Origin: Cyclobacteriaceae bacterium
GTDB lineage: Bacteria; Bacteroidota; Bacteroidia; Cytophagales; Cyclobacteriaceae
Assembly: GCA_028285685.1 (NCBI GenBank)
Contig: JANQOR010000011.1
Coordinates: forward strand, 1-64,000
Reading direction: 5' to 3'
Length of the DNA: 64,000 nucleotides
Shown here: piece after piece, positions 26,014 to 33,915 of the stretch
Layout of the letters: every line of letters begins with the position of its first letter
Position numbering within the stretch: position 1 is the stretch's first letter
Made by a program: the position numbers and the translations under genes
The notes under the pieces: model-generated
Seen by the model: only the letters and a program-made list of their open reading frames with translations
Told to the model about the DNA's origin: nothing
The model's database searches: none

Positions 26014-28185
26014 CTATTGTTTCACAAATGTGAACCTTTCTTTCGAGGAATGTGATACAATTTCAAGAATATAAATTCCCGGATTAAGACCTTGTATATT
26101 CAGCTGGAACTCCTTTGCGTCTGTGCTTTCGCTCATCAATTCTTTGCCCTGAAGGTTGTGAACACGAAGTAAGTAGTTCAGAGGTGACGTTGTTCTAACA
26201 GTGATATGATCTTGGGCCGGAATCGGGAATACATTAAAACTTTCATCCTGGATACTTAAGGCTTTTCCATCAAAGAAGGTAGTTGCATAGTCAAAGGCTG
26301 TCTGGCCAATGACTAAGCCGATTTTTCTTCCGGGAATGTCATCAGCTGGAGGGTGAATTCCACCCCAGATGCGGGACAAACTGCATTGATCGGCTGCATC
26401 TTGGTAGGTCGCCCATTGAAGTACCACATCCACACTTGGACCATCCTCAAATACTAAAAACTCGTCAGCCTTTGCTTCGAATTCTCCCAGGCCACCAGGG
26501 AAGTATTCACTTCCGGTCAAAGCCGTCAGAACGGTTGCTGCAGCAGCACTATAGGTTGAGTGTCCTGAAACGTACCCGGCAAATGGCGGTGTCACAAAAG
26601 AAGGTCGCTGATAGGGAACCCAATCTTCTGCCAGTATCCAGTCCACTCCAGCTTCGTCTGTTTCCTCATTGTTTATAAAAGTAGGTCCGCGCCATGCTTT
26701 CACTTTTATCTTCCCGACATTTTCGTTTCCAGTTCCAGCTAAAGGATCTCCCTCTTCCACGAGCTCAATAAAACCCTCAGATAATGGAATTCCTTCCTCG
26801 TCATAGCTAGGTTTCTCTGTATCCGATGATTGACCTTTATCGGCCATGTAGCGAATTGCCGAAATCGGTCGAATATAATCATACCAACCTTTGATTCCCC
26901 AGGCTGTGATCGCAGCATCATGCATAGCTCCACCTAATGCGAAGTAAGTTTTCACATCCCACTCCAGGTCATCAAGCTCTTGACCAGCTCCCTCCAGTTT
27001 CTTCTCGACCAATTCGTGATCACTAACATAGTTGAGAATCGTGAACCAGTGACCCGGAGGAGTCTCGGAGTCAGGGCCGTCTGCCCAGAACTCAGCCAAC
27101 ACTCGGGCATAATCTCCTCTGGGCACCATTTGTTGATCGTATGGTGTATTGGTGATCGGATTCAAGGTTCTGCCCAGGCTTGCGTCGCCTCCATTTTCAA
27201 AATCATAAAAATCAGGATAGTCTTCCCAGGATTCGGGATATGCATCAAGATTCCCAATCGAATTTGGGGAAATGTCCCACATTATTCCGTCTGTCGGATC
27301 TAAATGTGAAGACCATGCGCTTACTAAAGAAAATCCCCACTTGTAGTGCTCATCGGTGTTCGCGTTAAGGTAAGGCGGGTCTCCTGGGTCATGGGGAACG
27401 TAATACTCGAAATCATCTCGCATATACGTTGTGATACTTTCTTGCTCTAGTGAGAACGGGACAACACTGCCCCATTCGGGGCTGAGAAAATCCGGCGTTG
27501 AGCCGGGAATTATGTTACCAGCCTGGTCGATGAAAACTTCAAGCGTGAGTGGTTGCCACCGATTGGGATCGGTGATATCCGGATTTCCAGGCAGATCTAC
27601 GATCAGTGGCTCGTTGACACTTTCGTAAGAAAGATTCTCGTAATCATTTTCTTCATTGGCAGCATCACTTAATCCATAGTTGATAATACATGACGCAATA
27701 TAATTTCCCAGTGCGGCAGCTGAGCCTGTCGAATAATCGGTCGAGGTAACACTTGTCACGTACCCCAGCTTGTCCATCAATGAATCGGCCTTAAAATAGG
27801 TGGTTTGCTCGCCAGGAGAACCTTCAAATCGATGGATGATGAGACTATAAACAGCATAGCTCATCGTCTCCTCAATGCCTGCTTGTGTATCACCCGTGAA
27901 AGGATAGTCCCCAAGCTCGCACGTGACTTCATGTGCTGGGTTTTCAAGAAAATACGGAATGGAACCGCCCTGCTGATAGGTAGACCATGTGTCGTACATG
28001 GCAGCCGATATATGGAATAAATTCCGAGCATGGACGGTGGGTCGGGCCAGGTCATTTCTGATAGCCTCGAGCAATACTTCATTCCACTGTCGGGCAATCG
28101 AATGCTGTGCTTTTACAGAAAAGCTAAGAAGTAGGAATATTAGAAGGTTAAATAGAACTCTGGTCACTTGTGTGGTTAATTTCAA
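26014..28185 (-). CDS. secreted vanadium-haloperoxidase-like PAP2 protein with T9SS sorting domain
   Basis: A 723-residue exported protein: signal peptide (LLIFLLLSFSVKAQ), a long helical domain, then a PAP2/vanadate site with RPSFVTPPFAGYVSGHSTYS and SRIWGGIHPPADD (the Ser-Gly-His and Arg...His parts of the vanadate/phosphate pocket), and a C-terminal type A T9SS domain (FNVFPIPAQDHITV ... FVKQ). Family members are haloperoxidases or acid phosphatases, which cannot be told apart here. The first codon is TTG at 28183-28185; GTG at 28165-28167 also gives a good signal peptide and better distance from the TAAGTTTG promoter. The gene directly precedes the polyprenyl synthase. Confidence 0.85.
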   Translation of the reverse strand: MKLTTQVTRVLFNLLIFLLLSFSVKAQHSIARQWNEVLLEAIRNDLARPTVHARNLFHISAAMYDTWSTYQQGGSIPYFLENPAHEVTCELGDYPFTGDTQAGIEETMSYAVYSLIIHRFEGSPGEQTTYFKADSLMDKLGYVTSVTSTDYSTGSAAALGNYIASCIINYGLSDAANEENDYENLSYESVNEPLIVDLPGNPDITDPNRWQPLTLEVFIDQAGNIIPGSTPDFLSPEWGSVVPFSLEQESITTYMRDDFEYYVPHDPGDPPYLNANTDEHYKWGFSLVSAWSSHLDPTDGIMWDISPNSIGNLDAYPESWEDYPDFYDFENGGDASLGRTLNPITNTPYDQQMVPRGDYARVLAEFWADGPDSETPPGHWFTILNYVSDHELVEKKLEGAGQELDDLEWDVKTYFALGGAMHDAAITAWGIKGWYDYIRPISAIRYMADKGQSSDTEKPSYDEEGIPLSEGFIELVEEGDPLAGTGNENVGKIKVKAWRGPTFINNEETDEAGVDWILAEDWVPYQRPSFVTPPFAGYVSGHSTYSAAAATVLTALTGSEYFPGGLGEFEAKADEFLVFEDGPSVDVVLQWATYQDAADQCSLSRIWGGIHPPADDIPGRKIGLVIGQTAFDYATTFFDGKALSIQDESFNVFPIPAQDHITVRTTSPLNYLLRVHNLQGKELMSESTDAKEFQLNIQGLNPGIYILEIVSHSSKERFTFVKQ

Positions 28186-28189
28186 AGCT

Positions 28190-28197
28190 CAAACTTA
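28190..28197 (-). promoter_or_regulatory. -7 promoter element of the haloperoxidase-like gene
   Basis: TAAGTTTG on the minus strand fits TAnnTTTG and ends 4 bases before the TTG start, which would make that start essentially leaderless. Confidence 0.4.
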
Positions 28198-28238
28198 TTA
28201 AATCGATTTATCTTTCCGGCTGATTTCTAAACTGGTAA

Positions 28239-29909
28239 ATGGGAAGAAAAAAGGTTCGCTATACAGAAATTATCCCTAAAAAAAGGGATTGGCCTATCGT
28301 TCAACTCGCAAAAAACCGCAAAGCCTTTATCGATGAAGTAGCCAGGGAGGCCTACGATAAATTTTTATCGGAAAAGAACGGAACTATTCGTGAGGAGATC
28401 GAGATGACCATTCATCGCGAGAAGATGAGAATGAAAGCTAATCCATGGAAGGTCGATCCACAGGATGAAAAGACCTACTGGAATGGTATTCAGTCAAGGT
28501 TGCTGGATATTGACATTGACGACAAGAAGAAAGCGAAGGAGGAGGAGAAGAAGATCCTAATGGATATCATGCGGAGGTATTCCGAGGAAATTGCGGGGAA
28601 TTTTAAGAAATCGTCCTACCGCTTTGCGCAGCGATTTGTCACTTTTGGTTTTGCACGACTGCTGAACGCCGCGCGGGTAAAAGGTTTGTTAGCTCTATTT
28701 AGTAAGCAACTCGATTTGGATGACAAACTCCACGTGGTTGGAGAAACCGAACATCTTCGGAAATTGGCAAAGCTTGGAACGGTTGTGATGGTGCCCACGC
28801 ATTTCAGTAACCTGGATTCAATCCTGATTGGATGGGCCATCCAGTATCTTGGATTGCCTCCCTTCATCTATGGTGCCGGGTTGAACCTCTTCAATATTAA
28901 GATCCTAGCTTATTTTATGAACAGCCTTGGCGCCTACAAGGTTGATCGCCGGAAAAAGAATCCCATTTACCTGGAAACATTAAAGACATATTCTAATCTG
29001 GCGATTCAACGAGGGTGTCACAGTTTGTTCTTTCCGGGCGGTACCCGGTCAAGGTCTGGCGAGATAGAAACCCGTCTGAAGATGGGATTGCTGAGTACCG
29101 CCATTGAAGCACAGCGGGAAATGTACCAGTCCGCCAACGGGAAACCAGCCAGGAAGGTATTTATCGTTCCTGTAGTTATCAACTATCACTTCACGCTTGA
29201 AGCTCCGGCCCTCATCAAGGAGCACTTGAAAAGGACCGGACGTGAACGATACTATGTTGAGGCAGACGAATTCTCGACCTCCTATAAGATTAGCACCTTT
29301 ATGTTCAAGTTCTTTACAAAAGGGTCGGATATCTCCGTAAGTATTGGGCGTGGCATTGATATCCTCGGAAATTATGTCGATGACAATGGGGACAGTTTTG
29401 ACAAAAATGGAAACTCAATCAATCCTCGGGATTATTTCCTTCGAGGAAAAGAAATTACGGTCGACAAACAGCGAGAAAATGAGTATGTGCGTGTGCTGTC
29501 AAACCGAATAATTGAGGAATATCACAAGCATAATCGAGTCTTCGCTAGCCATTTGGTTGCATTTACCGCATTCGAAATGTTAGAGCGCATGCATCCCAAG
29601 TTGGATTTGTACAATGTGCTCAGACTTCCCGATGAGGATTTGATCCTTGAGTACTCGGAGTTTAAGAAAAAATACAAGCTACTGAGAACAAAACTGGAAA
29701 AGTTGCATGCGGAAGGCAAAGTGAACATGGCCTTGCACATGAAAGAGAAAGCAGATAAATCGATTTTGCATGGTCTGAAGAATTTAGGCCTATATCATGA
29801 TCAGCGGCCTTTGGTGTTGAAGGGTGACAAGATTATTATTAACGACACAAATACGCTCTACTATTATCACAACAGAATGAATGGCTATGGTCTCGAAAAA
29901 TTCATATAA
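28239..29909 (+). CDS. glycerophosphate/lysophosphatidate acyltransferase, long form
   Basis: A 556-residue PlsC/PlsB-superfamily acyltransferase. The catalytic H(X)4D is HFSNLD (His188, Asp193) and the phosphate-binding block is FFPGGTRSR (264-272). A basic/charged N-terminal 110 residues and a long C-terminal part extend well beyond the 200-250-residue PlsC core, more like G3P acyltransferase (PlsB) proteins. Its 3' end overlaps gpsA, which makes glycerol-3-phosphate, so G3P is a plausible acceptor and membrane phospholipid synthesis the pathway. ATG at 28239; divergent from the haloperoxidase-like gene. Confidence 0.82.
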   Translation: MGRKKVRYTEIIPKKRDWPIVQLAKNRKAFIDEVAREAYDKFLSEKNGTIREEIEMTIHREKMRMKANPWKVDPQDEKTYWNGIQSRLLDIDIDDKKKAKEEEKKILMDIMRRYSEEIAGNFKKSSYRFAQRFVTFGFARLLNAARVKGLLALFSKQLDLDDKLHVVGETEHLRKLAKLGTVVMVPTHFSNLDSILIGWAIQYLGLPPFIYGAGLNLFNIKILAYFMNSLGAYKVDRRKKNPIYLETLKTYSNLAIQRGCHSLFFPGGTRSRSGEIETRLKMGLLSTAIEAQREMYQSANGKPARKVFIVPVVINYHFTLEAPALIKEHLKRTGRERYYVEADEFSTSYKISTFMFKFFTKGSDISVSIGRGIDILGNYVDDNGDSFDKNGNSINPRDYFLRGKEITVDKQRENEYVRVLSNRIIEEYHKHNRVFASHLVAFTAFEMLERMHPKLDLYNVLRLPDEDLILEYSEFKKKYKLLRTKLEKLHAEGKVNMALHMKEKADKSILHGLKNLGLYHDQRPLVLKGDKIIINDTNTLYYYHNRMNGYGLEKFI

Positions 29910-30966
29910 AGAAACCATAGGCGTAATCGGTGCAGGGAGTTTTGGTACCGCTATTTCAAATATTCTAGCGGAAAACTCAGCGAATGTCATTTTGTATGTT
30001 CGATCCGATGAGAAAGAGGAGAGCATCAAGAAAACAAGAACGAGCTCAGGTCAAAAACTTGCAGATAACATCAGTGTTACTCGGGATCTTCAAGAGGTAG
30101 CTGAAAGCTGTGAGGTGATATTTCCGATGGTCCCGTCAGCAAACTTTCGAGACATGATTGTTTCACTTTCGCCACATTTGAGACCATACCATGTGTTGAT
30201 CCATGGCACTAAGGGATTTGACCTTCACATACCTGAGAAAGAGAAGATTACAAGGGCAAATCCTGTTACACGGGAGCATGTAAAAACCATCTCGGAAGTG
30301 ATAAAGGAAGAGACATCTGTCCTTCGGATTGGCTGTCTTGCCGGTCCAAACCTGGCCAGGGAACTGGATCAACGAAAGCCAGCTGCAACCGTGGTAGCAT
30401 CTCACTTTGATGAGGTAATCTCAATCGGGCAACGTCTGTTGAAAAATGACAGGTTCATGATCTACGGTAGCAGTGACCTGATAGGTATTGAGCTTTGTGG
30501 AATCCTAAAGAATATCATCGCCGTGGGAGCGGGAACGATCAGTGGAATGGACTTGGGTGAAAATGCAAAAGCACTATTCATCAGTCGTGGATTGGTGGAA
30601 ATGGTTTATATGGGCAAAGCGCTTGGTGGAAATGCGCAAGCCTTTTTGGGTCTTGCGGGTGTTGGCGATTTGATAGCCACATGCACCTCGAATCTAAGTC
30701 GCAATTTTACTGTCGGCTATCGGCTGGCCAAGGGAGAAACCCTGGATCAAATCATCGAATCAATGGACGAAGTTGCTGAGGGAGTAAAAACCATAAATAT
30801 TGTAACTCAGCTAGCAGAGTCGTATGGCGTTAGAAGTCCAATCACTGAGACTTTGCATAAGATCATTCATGGTGAAATGACAATCAACGCAGCCCATGCC
30901 TACTTGATGAGTTTTCCATTTAGGGCAGAGATTGACTTTTTGGACCAGGAAACAACATCCACTTAG
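29881..30966 (+). CDS. gpsA: NAD(P)H-dependent glycerol-3-phosphate dehydrogenase
   Basis: Reduces dihydroxyacetone phosphate to sn-glycerol-3-phosphate for phospholipids; 361 residues, slightly longer than usual owing to the C-terminal tail. N-terminal Rossmann motif GVIGAGSFGTAISNIL; GCLAGPNLARE; catalytic region GIELCGILKNIIAVGAG; GLAGVGDLIATCTSNLSRNF; EGVKT. ATG at 29881 or 29887. The 29-base overlap with the acyltransferase gene indicates co-translation of donor-making and donor-using enzymes. Confidence 0.95.
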   Translation: MAMVSKNSYKETIGVIGAGSFGTAISNILAENSANVILYVRSDEKEESIKKTRTSSGQKLADNISVTRDLQEVAESCEVIFPMVPSANFRDMIVSLSPHLRPYHVLIHGTKGFDLHIPEKEKITRANPVTREHVKTISEVIKEETSVLRIGCLAGPNLARELDQRKPAATVVASHFDEVISIGQRLLKNDRFMIYGSSDLIGIELCGILKNIIAVGAGTISGMDLGENAKALFISRGLVEMVYMGKALGGNAQAFLGLAGVGDLIATCTSNLSRNFTVGYRLAKGETLDQIIESMDEVAEGVKTINIVTQLAESYGVRSPITETLHKIIHGEMTINAAHAYLMSFPFRAEIDFLDQETTST

Positions 30967-30981
30967 CAGTGACAACCACTT

Positions 30982-31644
30982 TCAAAGGGATCTGGAAAGG
31001 AAATCGTTAAATGGCTTTCCAACCATGTAATGTTTAAAGATGAAGTCTGCAAGTTTGGGATCAATGACCTTGGCCGGATCTTCGTATTGATGATAGAAGT
31101 GAAACGTTTTCTGATACAACAGCTCTTTGTCCTCGTGACCAGCCAGATCTGCTGGCAATCTTTTGTACTTCTGATCTACTAGTCCACCATAGGTTTTCTT
31201 GAATTCCTTTGTCGTCAGTAGCTCCAGCGCCTCATCATGATTATCAACCAAGAGCTTTCGAAGCCTTTTAAGTTGCTCTTTTTCCGGATTGTGACATCCC
31301 CCTCCAATCACGACATTTTTAGCGTCTACGTGAAAAAAGAGCCCAGGAACTCCACTGCTCTTTTTGTCGCCAGGTACAAGCATGGCTGCCATTCGAAGAT
31401 TATACGGGGTTTTATCCTTCGAAAAACGGATGTCTCTATTGATACGCATGATCGCCTTGTTGGCTGGCATAGTAAAGTTCGAGTCTACTTCCCGTATTCG
31501 ATCTAAAATATTTTCTACCAAGAGTTGGAATGGTGTTTTTACATGTTCCTCATAGCTCTTTTTGTTGGCATGAAACCACTCCTTGTTGTTGTTCTTTTTC
31601 AAGTCAATGAAAAAGTGAATGAAATCTTTACTCAGTGAACTCAT
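30982..31644 (-). CDS. DUF2461 domain protein (TIGR02453)
   Basis: A 220-residue cytoplasmic protein of the DUF2461 family: FFIDLKKNNNKEWFHANKK at the start, INRDIRFSKDKTPYN in the middle, and a C-terminal helical part ending FNDFLSRSL. The family is widespread, conserved and without a proven function. ATG at 31642-31644. Convergent with gpsA with a 15-base gap. Confidence 0.9.
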   Translation of the reverse strand: MSSLSKDFIHFFIDLKKNNNKEWFHANKKSYEEHVKTPFQLLVENILDRIREVDSNFTMPANKAIMRINRDIRFSKDKTPYNLRMAAMLVPGDKKSSGVPGLFFHVDAKNVVIGGGCHNPEKEQLKRLRKLLVDNHDEALELLTTKEFKKTYGGLVDQKYKRLPADLAGHEDKELLYQKTFHFYHQYEDPAKVIDPKLADFIFKHYMVGKPFNDFLSRSL

Positions 31645-31773
31645 AGCATTCCTTTTTCATGATGACGAATGAATTGATCGAAGATCGACATCAAAACAAG
31701 TTTTGATCATAATGTCCTATTGATGAGGGGTCAGTTGTCACTGTCATAAATTATTAAACCTGATTAAAAAAAC

Positions 31774-32205
31774 ATGGACATTACACACAATTTAGAAATC
31801 GATGCGACTGCCGAAACTGTTTACAAAGCGGTTGCTACTCAAGAAGGTATTACCGGATGGTGGTCAAAAGATTGCGCAGTAGGGGAGAAAGTCGGTGAAA
31901 AATCCCTTCTGAAATTCAACAAGGAAGGAACAATCGTTCAAATGGATTTTCAGACTGAAGAGCTCATTTCAGGCCATAAAGTAGTGTGGAAATGCATTGG
32001 AAATGCGAACCCAATGTGGATTGACACACAACTTGTTACAACGATTACTCCTGATGGGAATCGATCGAAGGTTGTTTTCTCTCACGCCAACTTTGATGAT
32101 AAGTTTGGAGGAGATGAAGCCTTTGAGATGATCAAGCAGGGATGGAATCACTTTGTAGGCAGCCTTACCTCATACTGTGAGAAAGGCGAAGGCCAACCGT
32201 GGTGA
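31774..32205 (+). CDS. SRPBCC (AHSA1-like) domain protein
   Basis: A 143-residue START/Bet-v-1-fold protein: it starts with IEIDATAETVYKAVATQEGITGWW-type features (ITGWWSKDC is the clear hallmark), followed by beta strands and a C-terminal helix FEMIKQGWNHFVGSLTSYCE. Such proteins bind hydrophobic ligands. It is convergent with an ECF42-type sigma gene, a neighbourhood where SRPBCC and DGPF proteins recur. ATG at 31774; nothing notable in the 129 bases upstream. Confidence 0.88.
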   Translation: MDITHNLEIDATAETVYKAVATQEGITGWWSKDCAVGEKVGEKSLLKFNKEGTIVQMDFQTEELISGHKVVWKCIGNANPMWIDTQLVTTITPDGNRSKVVFSHANFDDKFGGDEAFEMIKQGWNHFVGSLTSYCEKGEGQPW

Positions 32206-32216
32206 AAATTTTGACT

Positions 32217-32248
32217 ACTCCTGGTTCGAACGATCAGGAGTTTCTTTT
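32217..32248. terminator. hairpin terminator between the SRPBCC and sigma factor genes
   Basis: ACTCCTG (32217-32223) pairs with CAGGAGT (32235-32241) and the stem can extend inward by G-T and T-A pairs; TTCTTTT follows on the plus strand. It overlaps the stop of the convergent sigma gene. Confidence 0.6.
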
Positions 32249-33487
32249 GCATTCCTCGATTTTCGAATCAATGAACTTATACTCGGAACCTGAAGGGTTT
32301 AGCTTTTTCGCCCTTTCTAGGCAGATCAGGGCGGACTCGTAATCTCCCAGTTTCATATGAAAGATCCCCTGAGTGGCTGGAAGCAGGTGATAGTTGATTA
32401 AAGATTCATTGTTGCTCAAGTTTTCTAACTCCTTAAGGGAAGTCTGGTAGCCTTCAATTTTACTTTGAATAATCGCCAGATTCAACTTGATGATCGGATT
32501 GGGTTTTAATTCTTCCAGAAGTTGGTACTGACGGTAGATACTCTGCCAATCTGTTTCCTTAAAGTTTTTAGCTAAGCAATGTTCGGCGGCTATTCCTGCT
32601 TCTATATGGAAGCTTGACGGAAGATCGTCCATAGATTTTTGCAAGAACTGCATTCCGAGATTGATCAAATCTTTATCCCATTTGGCCCGATCCTGATCTT
32701 CAAACAGTATGATTGTCCCCCGATCATCAATTCTCGCTTCAAATCTGGCCGCATGAAAATACATAAGCGAAAGGAGGGCATATGATTTTTTATGATCCTC
32801 GAACTGCTTGCAAAGAAGCCTTGTCAATCGAATGGCTTCAAGGCACATTTCTTTCTGAATGACCATCTCTCCCGAGGAGGAATTGTAACCTTCGTTGAAG
32901 AGTAGATAAAGAGTAAGATTCACACTATCTAAGCGTTGCATAAGCTCTTTTCCACTTGGGATATCAAAGACTACTTTGCCTTTACGGATTTCTGATTTGG
33001 CACGGTACAGACGCTTGTTTATAGTCGATTCTGTTGTCAGGAGGGCTTTGGCAACTTCTTTTACTCCAAACCCGCAAAGTGTTTTTAAAGTCAGAGCTAC
33101 CTGTGACTTTGGGCTGATCGCGGGATGGCAGCAAGTAAAAATCATTCGTAGCAGGTTATCGGCTATTTCTCCCTCAAGTAACACCGATCCAATTTCGTTT
33201 GCGGGTTTCGATGATAGAACTTCCTTTTTGTTATGACGTTCGATCACTTTTTTCCTCTTCAATTCATTAATGGCTTTTCTCTTTGCCACCTGAATTAACC
33301 AGCCCGTCGGATTTTCAGGAATTCCAGCCGCCCCCCAGTTTTCGCAGGCAGCAATAAGCGTTTCCTGAACAATATCCTCAGCTAGTTGAATGTTTGCTGG
33401 TCCAAAGAATCGGGTAAGACTGGCTATCAGCTTACCGTATTCCTTTCGGAACAGATTATCGATGATTTGTTCCGTATTGGTGACCAA
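32234..33487 (-). CDS. ECF sigma factor with C-terminal TPR-like extension (ECF42 type)
   Basis: A 417-residue sigma factor. Residues 1-185 hold sigma region 2 (FFGPANIQLAEDIVQETLIA, GWLIQVAKRKAINELKRKK) and region 4 (SQVALTLKTLCGFGVKEVAK, TTESTINKRLYRAKSEIRKG). The remaining 230 residues are the helical, TPR-like extension (DUF6596-type; YLLFNEGYNSSSGE, LLEELKPNPIIKLNLAI) that defines the ECF42 group. ECF42 factors have no classical anti-sigma factor; the extension is thought to control them, and the partner is a DGPF/YCII protein, encoded 3 bases upstream here. TTG appears to be the start codon. Confidence 0.88.
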   Translation of the reverse strand: MVTNTEQIIDNLFRKEYGKLIASLTRFFGPANIQLAEDIVQETLIAACENWGAAGIPENPTGWLIQVAKRKAINELKRKKVIERHNKKEVLSSKPANEIGSVLLEGEIADNLLRMIFTCCHPAISPKSQVALTLKTLCGFGVKEVAKALLTTESTINKRLYRAKSEIRKGKVVFDIPSGKELMQRLDSVNLTLYLLFNEGYNSSSGEMVIQKEMCLEAIRLTRLLCKQFEDHKKSYALLSLMYFHAARFEARIDDRGTIILFEDQDRAKWDKDLINLGMQFLQKSMDDLPSSFHIEAGIAAEHCLAKNFKETDWQSIYRQYQLLEELKPNPIIKLNLAIIQSKIEGYQTSLKELENLSNNESLINYHLLPATQGIFHMKLGDYESALICLERAKKLNPSGSEYKFIDSKIEECKRNS

Positions 33488-33490
33488 GGT

Positions 33491-33829
33491 CTATTTCATT
33501 TTAGGAAATGAAATGGCTCTAACCTCGATTTGATATAATCCAAGATGCGGTGATGAGATAGCAATCTGATTTGCCTCGTGCTGATCTTTGGCCTGGATGA
33601 GGAAGTATCCGGCAATAATTTCCTTCGGCTCAAGAAAGGGACCATCTGTTATTATCTCATCTGTTTTGCTCTTTAACAAGGCCCCTTTGTCTTCAAGTCT
33701 TTGGCCGCCAAGATACTTTTCACCGAGCTGGTTTACCCATGATCTGTACTCCGACATAATATTCTGCAGCTCGTCCGGAGACAAGTGATTCATGCCGTCC
33801 CCCTTCAGAATAAGTAGAAACTCTTGCAT
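33491..33829 (-). CDS. YCII/DGPF-domain protein, partner of the ECF42 sigma factor
   Basis: A 112-residue YCII-related protein: MQEFLLILKGDG start, SPDELQNIMSEYRSWVNQL, LGGQRLEDKGALLKSKTDEI, ITDGPFLEPKEIIAGYFLIQ (the DGPF motif, here DGPF exactly) and a C-terminal strand. The ATG at 33827-33829 is chosen because the longer frame adds 50 residues that the family lacks. It is first in a two-gene unit with the ECF42 sigma gene. The function of DGPF proteins is unknown. Confidence 0.88.
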   Translation of the reverse strand: MQEFLLILKGDGMNHLSPDELQNIMSEYRSWVNQLGEKYLGGQRLEDKGALLKSKTDEIITDGPFLEPKEIIAGYFLIQAKDQHEANQIAISSPHLGLYQIEVRAISFPKMK

Positions 33830-33915
33830 AACTTTTATTATATGACAAGTAAATTTTCCATAATGAGACAGATCTGAAAGAAATCCAAGAGTTTGTTTTG
33901 AGCTATAGATAAAAC

